NCBI GenBank assembly: GCA_030407315.1
Contig: JALQPE010003280.1
Coordinates: 1 to 64,000 of the forward strand
Source of the DNA: Asparagopsis taxiformis
Taxonomy: Eukaryota; Rhodophyta; Florideophyceae; Bonnemaisoniales; Bonnemaisoniaceae
Length of the DNA: 64,000 nucleotides
Direction: 5' to 3'
Positions within the stretch are counted from its first letter, which is position 1; each line of letters opens with the position of its first letter. The notes beneath the pieces are model-generated. The model worked only from the letters and a program-made list of their open reading frames with translations. It made no database searches and was not told the DNA's origin. Made by a program: the position numbers and the translations under genes. Positions 32,160-42,700 of this stretch are shown here, piece by piece.

Positions 32160-33311
32160 ATGTTCGTCCCACTTGCAGTATCCGTCCCACACACGCACCA
32201 TCCAGACACAGACATCACAGCAGAAGATGTGGCCAACGGCATTGATATGCAGGGGATTCCCTGGTATTCGATGCCATTCAAACGAGCCGATTATCGTGCT
32301 ACACGTTCCCGAGCGCTCGCTCCAAGCAACCGTCATTCATCGATCGTTTCAAGATCCGCCGCGCGCTTTTTCGACTTTTCCAAAAACATGCGCGGCGTGA
32401 AATGCCACATTTCCCATTTTCAGCTTCGTAATCTAGCATGGGCTACATCGAACAATGATGTGTTCGTCGCGCAAGATGCTGCCGTTGTCCATTGGGATGG
32501 CATCAATCAAACCAAGAAGTATGTACTGGATTTTAACAGTAGTCGCGATCGTGGTGCTGCTCATCTGCGAGGACGGATTATTTCGACAATGGTCGTCAAG
32601 CACGGACTCGTTATTGCGGGCGGGTTTAATGGAGAAATGGTGGTGAAAAATCTCAACAAAGATCTTATTGTCCACGATGGACATATTTCAGAAGAACAAA
32701 ATGCGATCATGAATGCCATTGACATATTTGAAAACAGTATCATCACCAGCAGTAATGACTGTACACTACGATGTTTCGATCTATCGACATTCGAACAGCT
32801 ATCTTGCTTCCAGTTTCCGACAGCAGTGAACCATGCAGCCCGACAGCCTGGTGGTAAAATCGTCGCGGTTGCATCAGACGATTATCCAATTCATGTCGTC
32901 GACGGACAGAATGGTGATAAAATCGCCGATCTTCACGCACATAGAAACAGCTCATTTGCAACCGGATGGCATCCAGATGGTCGTCTGTTTGCCACCGGTT
33001 CACAGGATCGTACATGTCGGGTGTGGGACGTTCGAAACATGTCGCAACCTGTTAATGTGCTCAGTGCGCATTCAGGCGCTGTACGTTCGCTACGGTTCTC
33101 TTCGTGCGGTCGATTTTTGGCTATGGCTGAGACAACCGACTTTGTTCATCTGTTTGACGTGAACAATGGACAGTGCGATTCATGTCAGCTTATTGATCTG
33201 TTTGGTGAAATTGCTGGAATTGCTCTCACCCCTTGCGCACAGACTTTGTACATAGCAATGTGTGATCAAACGTATTCGGGTTTGGTGCAATTCAAACGAG
33301 TTGTGTCGTGA
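32160..33311 (+). CDS. WD40 repeat protein C (short form)
   Basis: 383-residue third paralog, clearly diverged from A and B throughout but collinear. It has DMQGIPWYSM...RADYRATRS, LRNLAWATSNNDVFV, ATGSQDRTCRVWDVRNMS and the terminal LIDLFGEIAGIALTP blade. It starts at an ATG in the same relative position as gene B, supporting the short form as ancestral. Its uniform divergence makes it a useful outgroup for the A/B conversion tract. The function is unknown. Confidence 0.72.
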   Translation: MFVPLAVSVPHTHHPDTDITAEDVANGIDMQGIPWYSMPFKRADYRATRSRALAPSNRHSSIVSRSAARFFDFSKNMRGVKCHISHFQLRNLAWATSNNDVFVAQDAAVVHWDGINQTKKYVLDFNSSRDRGAAHLRGRIISTMVVKHGLVIAGGFNGEMVVKNLNKDLIVHDGHISEEQNAIMNAIDIFENSIITSSNDCTLRCFDLSTFEQLSCFQFPTAVNHAARQPGGKIVAVASDDYPIHVVDGQNGDKIADLHAHRNSSFATGWHPDGRLFATGSQDRTCRVWDVRNMSQPVNVLSAHSGAVRSLRFSSCGRFLAMAETTDFVHLFDVNNGQCDSCQLIDLFGEIAGIALTPCAQTLYIAMCDQTYSGLVQFKRVVS

Positions 33312-33554
33312 AAGCATAAAATTTGTGATCCCACAGCTGTAAGACATATATTTTATATATGGAATGGTACAGTATAACTTTTACCTTCTCTAAAAGTCTT
33401 TCCACTTACACATCTTAATTGCTAGGTCTATCAATAGTTACGATTGAAACTGTGAGCTTGATGAATCTATGCTTTGTCAAATTTGCAGTGTTACTCTGGC
33501 ACAATTCAACAGTTGCGCATAGTGCGAGAACGAAATTGATCTTCACGACGAGCA

Positions 33555-34427
33555 CTAACTAGCTTGTGATCTAGCCGCAGCTTCAGTGCAGTTGCGCAAA
33601 AGCATTGCGATTGTCATCGGACCCACACCTCCTGGAACAGGAGTGATCTTACTCGCAACCTTCTTACAATCTTCAAAGTCTACATCACCGACTAATCTAT
33701 ATCCCATTTTCTTCGACTCATCATTCTTTGCATTGACACCAACATCAATGACAACACAGCCCGGTTTCAACCAGTCCCCTTTGATCATCTCTAGTTTCCC
33801 CGCAGCTGCAATAACAATATCAGCTCTTCTGACCACACTGGGCAAATCTACAGTACGTGAATGTGCAATCGTCACCGTCGCATTCTCCTTCATTAACAAA
33901 AGACTGACCGGAAGTCCCACAATATTACTGCGACCAACCACAACAGCTTGCGTATCACTAATCTCTATACCACTGCGCTTCAAAAGTTCAATACAGCCTC
34001 TGGGCGTACACGGCGTGAACAGCGGTTTGTAGCCCTTCATGGCCAGTTTTCCAATATTCAATGGATGGAAACCATCCACATCCTTCTCAATTGATATCTC
34101 CGCAAGAACTCTCTCCTCGTTGATGTGATCAGGCAACGGCAACTGGACGAGAATGCCATGCACAGATTCATTTGCATTGAACGCCTGGACAGCCTCTAGA
34201 ACCTGCTGCTCGGATGCGTCCGCGGGTAGGACGCGGCTCATGGACTTGATGCCACATTCTTCGCACGCTTTGGTCTTCATGCGCACGTAGGTCTGCGAAT
34301 CCTTACGATCACCGACGAGAAGCGTGGCAAGCCCAGGCGTTACATCTATGAGCGCCTCGACGTCTGTCTTGATCTCCGCACGGATTTGAGCGGCGATTTG
34401 CTTGCCGTCGATGATCTTGTCATCCAT
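33555..34427 (-). CDS. Bifunctional methylenetetrahydrofolate dehydrogenase/cyclohydrolase (FolD)
   Basis: 290-residue enzyme interconverting 5,10-methylene-, methenyl- and 10-formyl-THF for one-carbon metabolism. Conserved elements are YVRMKTKACEECG (catalytic Tyr and Lys), ILVQLPLPDHI, VVGRSNIVGLPVSLLL (Rossmann-fold cofactor motif) and TPVPGGVGPMTIAMLL. I use the ATG at 34427 (MDDKIIDGKQIA), where family similarity begins; upstream in-frame codons include no ATG. There is no organelle leader, so it is probably cytosolic, and no formyl-THF synthetase domain is fused. Confidence 0.93.
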   Translation of the reverse strand: MDDKIIDGKQIAAQIRAEIKTDVEALIDVTPGLATLLVGDRKDSQTYVRMKTKACEECGIKSMSRVLPADASEQQVLEAVQAFNANESVHGILVQLPLPDHINEERVLAEISIEKDVDGFHPLNIGKLAMKGYKPLFTPCTPRGCIELLKRSGIEISDTQAVVVGRSNIVGLPVSLLLMKENATVTIAHSRTVDLPSVVRRADIVIAAAGKLEMIKGDWLKPGCVVIDVGVNAKNDESKKMGYRLVGDVDFEDCKKVASKITPVPGGVGPMTIAMLLRNCTEAAARSQAS

Positions 34428-35822
34428 TGTACTGCTGGTGCACAGCGGGATTGTCACCAGCGAATGCGAGGAGGTGGATGGTTCTGTTGGGAACGAAAAA
34501 ACATTCTGCGACAAGTGTAAAACGTGTGCTCATAATTCAGAGCGTACGTGAATTTTTCATAAATTCATCGCACCTAAGACGGTACAAATTTTGTACGCTT
34601 CTGAGAGGTACGTTTATCCAGTAATTCGCTCCGATGCGGCTGATCACACTGCGTATGATTTTCTATAACGCAATTCTACTTTTCTGCTGATTCCCATCCT
34701 GCATTTAGTAATGTCTCGGTCGCGCAATTGGTGCGATTGTTTGAGATGGGGAGGGACGGAGCAGAAATGACGAGTACGAGTAATGAATTTTGAGTAGACG
34801 TTCGCTTTACCATTTCATTGGTATTGCAAATTGTTGACGTGATGTTTGTTATTCCTTGAGAAATGGTGTTTCACCGTAACACAGAGTAGTGCTCCGATTT
34901 CTTCTCAACACACGAGGCTACTGTTTGTTTGCAGAGCGAGGGATTCTACTTGGTGCCTCTATAAATATCTATGGTAGTCTAGAACGAGCATATGTTTCCC
35001 TCTGTTGTGGTAGAGAACGTTATGGCGGCTCACTCATTCCCGTGTAAGCTTGCAGGGCAGAAAATTGCAGACTCTTCGAGTAAGTCTCTGAAGAGTCTGC
35101 TCTTTTGCCTCCGCGAGGAGGAGAACGATGGTGGGAGTCGCAATCGCGTTGCAACGGTATTTCGGGATTTGCGCAATCTGCCTGCAAAGACATGTCCCTG
35201 TCTACTACCGATATCATCTCGTGATGTGCAACTTATCCAGTCGTTTTACAATAGCACTCGTCCGAATCACTGCAAAATTTCAGGGTGTCATGTTGAATGC
35301 CAGACGCTGAGCGAGATATTGGTATGATTATATACAGAATAATTGTGAAGCAGCCAAAGTGCTGTCTCTGACCTACTGTACTCGTATCTGTATCAGACGC
35401 ATGAACGAGAATGCCATGGAGAGCGGAGAGCGAGCTTCCTCTGTGTTGTGAATTGTTGTCGTACACCATTCGCAAAGTCTTTCAATCTCGAGCGCCACTT
35501 GAAAAGGTAAGTGCCCGCAGTCAAGTTGATGCAAGTTGACAACATTTCTCTAACGTGCGCGACTGCAGCGTCCACGGAAAAGAATATGTTTTGCGGAAGA
35601 AGCTAAAGGCGTGAAATGACAAAAAAATATGACGTAACTACGCAATGTGTGGCACACATCTGCTGGCAGCGACAGCTGATATTTCAAACTGGTATCTAAT
35701 TGGATGTATTTAGTGCTCCACCTCAACGCTCTCATAGCCACTTTAAGACATTCAGATTCACTCCTTCGAATAGTACTACTATACACACTTTCCGTGGCTA
35801 TGGTCAATATCTTACAAACTCT
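34428..35822. other. Long intergenic stretch with a perfect hairpin
   Basis: About 1.4 kb. A 111-codon plus-strand ORF (34992-35327) spans the hairpin at 35067-35100 and has no similarity I recognise. No other gene is supported. Confidence 0.45.
35067..35100. repeat. 11-bp perfect inverted repeat with 12-nt loop
   Basis: Arms GCAGACTCTTC (35067-35077) and GAAGAGTCTGC (35090-35100). They could form an RNA or DNA hairpin; no run of T follows to suggest a Pol III terminator. Confidence 0.5.
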
Positions 35823-36647
35823 CTAGCTCGTCTCGGCCATATCGCTAGAACCTGCACCAGCCGTAGTCTTATCCTCCGCTTGTTCAGCGCTGGCCGCAGC
35901 TGCCTTTGCCGCTGCAATTCCTGCGCGAGATTTCTTCTTCAATTTCTTCTTCCGACCTGTCGACGCCGTTTGCTGCCCACTATTCTTCCTCGTTTGCGCA
36001 GACGAACTTGCTGCACCTGCCTGACTATTCTTCCCTGGCACACGTGCCGTAGCGCGCATCCTACCAGCCGAGATGTATCCGTTAGAGCCGTATCGACGGT
36101 TAGACATTACACGACCCGACAACTGTCTATACTGCATTTCTTCCTCTTCCCAAAACTGATTCTCGAGCTCATCCTCCACCTCCTCGTTCAGATAGTGCGG
36201 CGCGGACGAGGCCGTAACGTGCGGTTCAGAGCGGTATGACGGCAGCGTAAATAGCGACTGGGCGTCATGCAACGGCGGCATCACTTCACGCAGATGAACC
36301 CATGTGGCGCGTCGAAGGAGCGGTAGACTTTCGAGAATCCAGGGCGGTTCGCCAGTGGCAGTGGCCGGTCCTGGTGCTATGGCGCCGGTGAGGTCGCGAT
36401 GAACGAGTAGATTGGAGAATGACGACTTGCAGTTTGGACAAACGGCACGAACGGACGCCCAGGATAGTAGACAGGAGAGGCAGAATGTGTGGTCGCATGC
36501 AGGGATTATTGCACGCATAGATGGGTCACATGTGTCGACGCAAATGGTACATGTGTGCGGGTTGGATACTATCAGAGTTGAGAGTGATGCGAGTAATATG
36601 TCATCGTCGTCCGTTTGAATTGGGGAAGCGGCAGTGCTGCTGGTCAT
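35823..36647 (-). CDS. RING-finger protein, probable E3 ubiquitin ligase
   Basis: 274-residue protein with an N-terminal C3HC4 RING (about residues 31-70). It has CTICVDTC, ACDHTFCLSC and CPNC, with the usual Cys/His order for two zinc ions and E2 recruitment. A conserved-looking middle and an acidic segment (EEVEDELENQFWEEEE) follow, then a Lys-rich, Ala-rich tail (RKKKLKKKSRAG). The start at 36647 is the ATG preceding a Ser/Thr/Asp-rich leader; earlier in-frame codons lack an ATG. There are no membrane segments. The substrate is unknown. It is divergent from ARMC8. Confidence 0.72.
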   Translation of the reverse strand: MTSSTAASPIQTDDDDILLASLSTLIVSNPHTCTICVDTCDPSMRAIIPACDHTFCLSCLLSWASVRAVCPNCKSSFSNLLVHRDLTGAIAPGPATATGEPPWILESLPLLRRATWVHLREVMPPLHDAQSLFTLPSYRSEPHVTASSAPHYLNEEVEDELENQFWEEEEMQYRQLSGRVMSNRRYGSNGYISAGRMRATARVPGKNSQAGAASSSAQTRKNSGQQTASTGRKKKLKKKSRAGIAAAKAAAASAEQAEDKTTAGAGSSDMAETS

Positions 36648-36981
36648 TGTCGGACTTGGTGTTAGTGGTGGAGGATGAAGTGTAGCTGAGTGGTGGACAG
36701 TTTCAACGCGTGTTAAGAGGCAATGCAATCGTTGCAACACTGTGCGTTTTCATTGAATGATTGTATGTGTAGCGAGAGATGACGTTCTTCAACATACGAC
36801 ACCATCGCTTATTCACATTTCTGTGCGGCTCTGCGTACTTCACGTGTACACGTATCAATGCATTACACTGTAAATGAAAAATTGAATATTACTGCCGCTC
36901 CAACGCAACAGTGACACTTGCACTCAACACGACCAAGTCAAAACTCGTTAGCCGTCCTTCACCTCAGCACCAACTTGCTCC
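36648..36981. other. Divergent promoter, RING protein / ARMC8
   Basis: Stretch of 334 bp between two genes starting on opposite strands. It is presumably a shared promoter; no specific element was recognised. Confidence 0.45.
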
Positions 36982-39489
36982 ATGCCAGCGCAAGCCTCCA
37001 CCTGCACCGCAGTCGCCGCGCTGCAAGCTCTTCAACATGCAGACGAGCGAATAGAAGCAGCACGTCATGTGAAGAACGCCGTGGTCGGCAATCCGACCAA
37101 CAAGCGTCTCTACCTCAGCCTGGGAGCATTGCCAGCCCTGCTCGCCGCCGCTTCCCCTTCAAACCATCCTAAACTAACCGAACAAGCCGTCGCTGCAATC
37201 GGCTCATTAGCTGTCTACTTTCCTCAAGATGCATACGCCTCGGTCGTGCCCACAATCTTGTCAACACTCTTCTCCGACGACCAACGCCCCGTAAGTGCAG
37301 CTGTGCGTGCACTCAAGCTCATCCTATGTTCGCCCTCCGTTCAAATCGACCAAATTTCTCCACAGGTAGTTACCTCGCGCGTCGCTACACGTCTCGTTCA
37401 ACTTATCGCAGCTGATGATGATGGCATTGCCGAAGTTTGTGCCGTCATCATTTCCAAGTCGTGCCAAACCATAGACCATTCGCGTGTGTTCAATCACGCT
37501 GGTGCTATTCCAGCTCTTGTTGCATTACTGCACAGGACTAATCATGAAAGATGTGTGGAAGCATGTCTCAACGCGCTTTCCGCCCTCGCTGCCCTCGATC
37601 ATGCGCTCACTCATGTTCTCACACAGACACACAACCTCACACCTCTTCTCCTTCCGCTTACCCGTAGCTCTGTGCACACACTTCGATTGGCCGCCTGCCA
37701 TCTTCTCACCATATTTCATTCAGCCGCGCAACTGCCGTCCGGTGTGGACGCGATTGTTGCAACAGCACTGGTGGAATTGTTACACGCCGAGGATGTGTCT
37801 TCGCAGATTGCGACTGCATATACGCTGGCTGACCTCGTGCAGATTACTGAGTCTCTGCAGCGGATAGCAACAGAGGCTTCTGCAATTCCTCAGCTTGCCA
37901 CAATTGTCAAAGGGCCTTCAGTTACTCAAAGTGCGAACCAAAGCACCCATACCCACCTTTCCACTGTGTCGCAAACCAACGACTATTTTATGCGTGACCA
38001 GCCCTACGCATCAGACTGTGCCAAGCATCAATCCGCCCTACAGACCAGTGCCTTCACTGCGCTCGCTGCCATATGCAGTCAATTCGACGAAGCGCGGGAG
38101 AAGCTAATTGACCAGCAAATACTACCCAGTATCGTTAAAAGCATGTCTTCTTTCGATTCACAAGTAGTTCTGGCATCCATGAAATGTCTTCACTCCCTCA
38201 GCAAAAGTGTCACGATTGTGAAACGGGACATTAGGAGTGATTCAATCGCGACAAGACTACTTGCATTGCTCAGTTCAGATAATATTGATATTAAGCGTTG
38301 TGCGAGTGCGGCCGTATGCAATCTTATCCTTGGATTCTCCCTTGTTCGTGGTGCAATTCTTTCCGCCGGTGGCATCGAAAAATTGGTCAACTTGTTGCAA
38401 TCGGACGATGATGAAGTACGAAAGAATGCAATGTGGGCTTTGAGGAACCTTTTGTTTGGAGCTAATTCCGTTACAAAGAATGCTGTTATGTCCGTTTTGG
38501 GTTACGATAATTTGCTTTCGTTATGTGTCAATGAGCACGCACGAGTTCGAGAACTTGCGATGACCATCGTGCGCAACCTCGCATATCCAAGTTCAGATGA
38601 AGTACATAATGAGCAATTGGATGCGCTGTTCGCAGCGACAGGGGATCGGCTGATTTCATTGCTCTCCAGTGCTTTGAAGCTTGATCGTGAAAACTCGGAG
38701 ATAGCGGAGCAAGCTTTGTATGCTGTATGCAATATCGCCGCTGGAACGGAAGCGCACAAGGCATGTTTAATGAAATCTGATATCCCAAAGTTGATTCTAC
38801 AGTGGACCTCACATGAGAATGAACGAGCACGTATTGCAGCTATTTGGTGTGCTACTAATTTGTCGTGTAGGGGTAGACCTGTATCATCGAGAAGACCTGT
38901 CGGGTTGATGAGACAACGACATCGCACGTCGGGTAGAACAGCCCTGAATAGGCTTGACCTGCTCCAGAGGCAGCATTTGCCTCTACCGTCCTCACCCGTG
39001 GATCGTGCTGAACTTGAAATATCAGACTCAACAGACCACGATGGCTCTTCTCCGGGAAGTTCACAGCAGAATGACTATTCATTGGATACGGACATGGGCA
39101 CAGGCAGTGCATCGCCTACCGGTCATGAAGATCAGCAAGTGGAGAGTAGCACAACAACAGATCAAGATGCAGAAATGTCAGTTGCACAAGAAGAGGAGCA
39201 ACATGCTCCCAAGAGTTCTGGATACGAGTGGAGGATAAGTCGCCTTCGTGAACTTGGATTTGAAGGAAGATTAAGATCACTTGTTAATGATCCTCATGTA
39301 GAGGTGCAGGGACGTGCAAGACATGCCTTGGAAATGTTTGATTGTGAAGATGTTCGCCCTCTTGATTGCAGTCCCTCTGCGCTCTTGGACTACAGTCCGT
39401 CTGCACTACTTGGTCGTCAGTCGCCGCGGTCTGCTCCTGCGCTACTCCGTGTTGCAGAGAGCGATAGCTCCTCCGCTGGTTCGAACTGA
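36982..39489 (+). CDS. Armadillo-repeat protein ARMC8/GID5-like (CTLH/GID E3 ligase scaffold)
   Basis: 835-residue armadillo solenoid. The opening HVKNAVVGNPTNKRLYLSLG, the middle VVLASMKCLHSLSKSV and the block NAMWALRNLLFGAN follow human ARMC8 and yeast Vid28/Gid5 closely in order and spacing. In the GID/CTLH complex this subunit links the catalytic RING module to substrate receptors. Arm repeats span about residues 15-635. The family C-terminus is interrupted by a Ser/Glu/Asp-rich disordered insertion (about 665-745), after which a last arm-like helix (ISRLRELGFEGRLRSLVND) resumes. The protein is longer than human ARMC8 (about 670 residues). No intron is apparent. Confidence 0.75.
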   Translation: MPAQASTCTAVAALQALQHADERIEAARHVKNAVVGNPTNKRLYLSLGALPALLAAASPSNHPKLTEQAVAAIGSLAVYFPQDAYASVVPTILSTLFSDDQRPVSAAVRALKLILCSPSVQIDQISPQVVTSRVATRLVQLIAADDDGIAEVCAVIISKSCQTIDHSRVFNHAGAIPALVALLHRTNHERCVEACLNALSALAALDHALTHVLTQTHNLTPLLLPLTRSSVHTLRLAACHLLTIFHSAAQLPSGVDAIVATALVELLHAEDVSSQIATAYTLADLVQITESLQRIATEASAIPQLATIVKGPSVTQSANQSTHTHLSTVSQTNDYFMRDQPYASDCAKHQSALQTSAFTALAAICSQFDEAREKLIDQQILPSIVKSMSSFDSQVVLASMKCLHSLSKSVTIVKRDIRSDSIATRLLALLSSDNIDIKRCASAAVCNLILGFSLVRGAILSAGGIEKLVNLLQSDDDEVRKNAMWALRNLLFGANSVTKNAVMSVLGYDNLLSLCVNEHARVRELAMTIVRNLAYPSSDEVHNEQLDALFAATGDRLISLLSSALKLDRENSEIAEQALYAVCNIAAGTEAHKACLMKSDIPKLILQWTSHENERARIAAIWCATNLSCRGRPVSSRRPVGLMRQRHRTSGRTALNRLDLLQRQHLPLPSSPVDRAELEISDSTDHDGSSPGSSQQNDYSLDTDMGTGSASPTGHEDQQVESSTTTDQDAEMSVAQEEEQHAPKSSGYEWRISRLRELGFEGRLRSLVNDPHVEVQGRARHALEMFDCEDVRPLDCSPSALLDYSPSALLGRQSPRSAPALLRVAESDSSSAGSN

Positions 39490-39702
39490 AAAGCCAAGAC
39501 ATTTCAATGTATAGTAGACGAAATTGCTGTGAAGTATCAGGGAGTTCACGCCCAGAAATCGGAGCTATTTACAATATCATGTAAGTTGGATGGGTAGTCG
39601 CTAGATCCCAAACTAGTTGTTCAGATGTAGCGTTGAAGTTAGCTAATGTACAGTTTAATGCGGCGCAAGACAGCCGTGTAGCCGTTCTGATAAGATATCT
39701 TA

Positions 39703-42700
39703 TTAGGGGTTAGACGCCCGCTTCACCCTTTCACGTGTCTCGCGGAATTGTTGCTGCGATTGTGTAAGGGAGAAGGCCTGGGTGGGCCGGGACCTTGCGC
39801 CATTGTCAACTTTTCGTTTTTTTCCGTTTCGTTTCCCATGGTGTGTACGTCCTCCATTCCCAAATCGCTGCTCTGTATTGTTTGCCTCTTGTCGCGGCCG
39901 TTTGTTGTTGTTTCTGTGATGTGTAAGAAGGCGTTCACGTTCCTCTGCCCTTTCCGCTTTTCCGAACGATGCTTGGCGACGCTCGGGGAACCTCTGAGGG
40001 GGAATAGCATGATTTGGTGGTGCTCTTTGTCGATTGAAGTTTCGCGACTTGGCCTGTGTACCTTGTCGGGGTTGTGCAGAATGATTCGCTGGAGGTGCGC
40101 GATTACTGCTTTGAGGTAAATTCTGTTGCTGCATCTGGTCAAAATTCTTTCCCGTGGGTGAAGGCTGTACGGAAAATCGTGGTGCCCTTGAATGATTGTG
40201 ATCGCCAGGCAGCGGCACATAACCTCTGGGGGAGGCTGCAGATGGTCCCGGTCTTCCATATGATGGAGAATCTCGGCGCGGTGGTGGCATTGATTCGAAA
40301 GCTGGGTTTCTCTGCTGCTTCCCATCTGGCGGTACTCTACGGCGACGAACGCGACGCTTTTTGTTCGCCCCTTTTCGACCAGGATTGAAGTTAGCTTGAG
40401 GGTCCTCGTTTCCATAGTCTAATGGTATTCTCCTCTCCGATCCATTGTGAAAACGGTCGACATCTGACCGGGCTTCATTTTCGGAAGGAGACACTGTGGA
40501 ATACTTTCCCTCTGGCGGCGCAATAGAATACTCCTGGGTGTTTTCTTGTGGAATTCTAGTGGGATAGTTGGCCTGCGACGATGGAATAACACTGCGTAAT
40601 ACAGGTTTTGGTGCTTGTGATACTTCTCGGGGAACTTCATTACCTTGCAGAGTTGGGTTGTTCGTACGAGGTTCCTCACGAGGTTGTTTCTTCCCATGAG
40701 GTGCCACAGCCACTGGTTCACTCTTATATTTTTGTATTCCATATGATGGAGATATTCGTTGAGCTGGTTTGACCGTCAAACCCGGTCGAGATTCAGGGAA
40801 GAATGTGATGGGGTCGCGAATCGAATAAATCGTATTGCTCCTCTTACAGTGAGTAAGGAGGGATGACCATAGTTCGGAGTGTCGGCCAAGGGTGTTACCA
40901 TGGCCAACAATAATCAGAGAGTGCTTAGCTCTTGTGATTGCGACATTCATCCTACGACTGTCATCTACAAATCCAATTCCACTGCCATTGCCATTGCTGT
41001 TTCGCACTGTGCTCAATAGGACGACAGACTTTTCTCTTCCCTGGATCCCATCAATTGTGCTAACTTCAACGTTGGCTGTGAACAGTTCAACCTTTTCATT
41101 CACCATTTTCTTCAAGATTGAGACTTGCTGTCTGTACGGACTCAGAATGACAATTTTGCCGTTCAGCTCTCCATTCGATCCGTACAGGCGAATTAGAGAA
41201 ATAACAGCAGCAGTAATCAGTTGAGCCTCCCCTCGATTATACAATGATCCTCCAGACCCACGGATTTCATGTGTACCACGACACTGGGACGTATCTAAGA
41301 ACGAAAGAGGTCCAAAGCGCTTCGTCGGATCATCATGAAACGATTGATAGCTAGCTTCGGTGTTCAAGTTTGGGCCATTCGCCAATTGTCCGTCGTAGAA
41401 ATGATTGTTGGGGAATGCACATATGTCCGGGTGCATGCGATATTGAGTGGTTAGTATGTGAAGATCACTTTGAGGTTCTTCGTTAACCCTTTCAAAAAGC
41501 GACTTTCCAAGAGCTGCTTTCACTTCGGGAATCGTAGAAATCACTGTTGCTGGAAGCTGTTTCGGATCACCGACCAATACTACATGAGAAGACCTTTTAG
41601 CGTCACCACATGCATTCGAGATTGGTATTAGAGCTTCCGGCTCTCCGCACTGGGCCGACTCATCGACCACGATCACATCAAATTCGGCACTCAACTTCTT
41701 GAAAACTTCATTACCAGCCGAGTTCAAAGTACAAAATACAATGCTAGAGGAATTGAGGATGGTACACTTGATTCTTGAGCTTTCTTGCTTCCGGGCATCT
41801 TCGTCCTCTCTCGAAGTCACTCGTTCCTGATTCAAGGTAGCATTTACTTGTCTCTTTCGATCATGAAGTGTCGTAAGCAGCGTAGTCAGCTCTCGGAAGC
41901 GCTTTCCACCGGCTGATTCATTTGCACCTTCCTGCAGAGAGGCTTCAGCTCCATGTTTCCCAATCAGCTTTTTCCTTTCTTTATCCGCAGCACTGATTTT
42001 AGTGTTCAAATCAGAAAGCTCAGTGAAGCAGTTTCTGAGCACTTGGCTTGAGTCTCCCACAGCTCGGTCATTTTTGGCTTCTATATCAGCTAATGCGTTC
42101 AACTCCAACTTTTTTATAGTTTCCAGAGTAGTCCCGCCACCGACACGTACAAGGCGGGGAACAGCATAGGCTCCTGAAGACGTCAACAATCCCTTTTCCA
42201 TCACTCGAAGCATGAGCTCGTCTACCGCGGCGTTAGACGGCGCACAAACCAAAATGCGGATAGGAGCAAGACGAACTATGACCGGACCATTCTCTGTAGC
42301 GATTCTCGCCTTTCGCCATTTCGAAATTTCCATTGTCTGAAACAGTAATGTCGACAACATGGCAACGATTGTTGATGTCTTTCCAGTACCCGGTGGTCCC
42401 TGCACAAGCGTGATGCTGCTATGCACACGGCTCTCAATTTGATCAGCTCGTTTATGTTGCCGCTTAAATAGTGGCGCGCAAGCTCGGATAACCTCTTCCA
42501 CAGCATCTGATTGGCTTCCATTCAGCGTCTCGTTTTTTCGCATTCGCTCAATGAAACCAAGTTGTGGCTCTATGTATCTTGCGATAGGAGCACGAACGTA
42601 TTCCCTGACATATTTACTAACCCTCCATCCTTCCTTGGGATCTAGTAATATCCAAAGAATCTCATTTGGGAAGGCAGTTGCAGACCACAAACCATCAATT

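Noticed and set aside
34992..35327. 111-codon ORF in the FolD/RING gap
   Set aside because: It has mixed composition, spans the hairpin and shows no similarity; it is probably chance.
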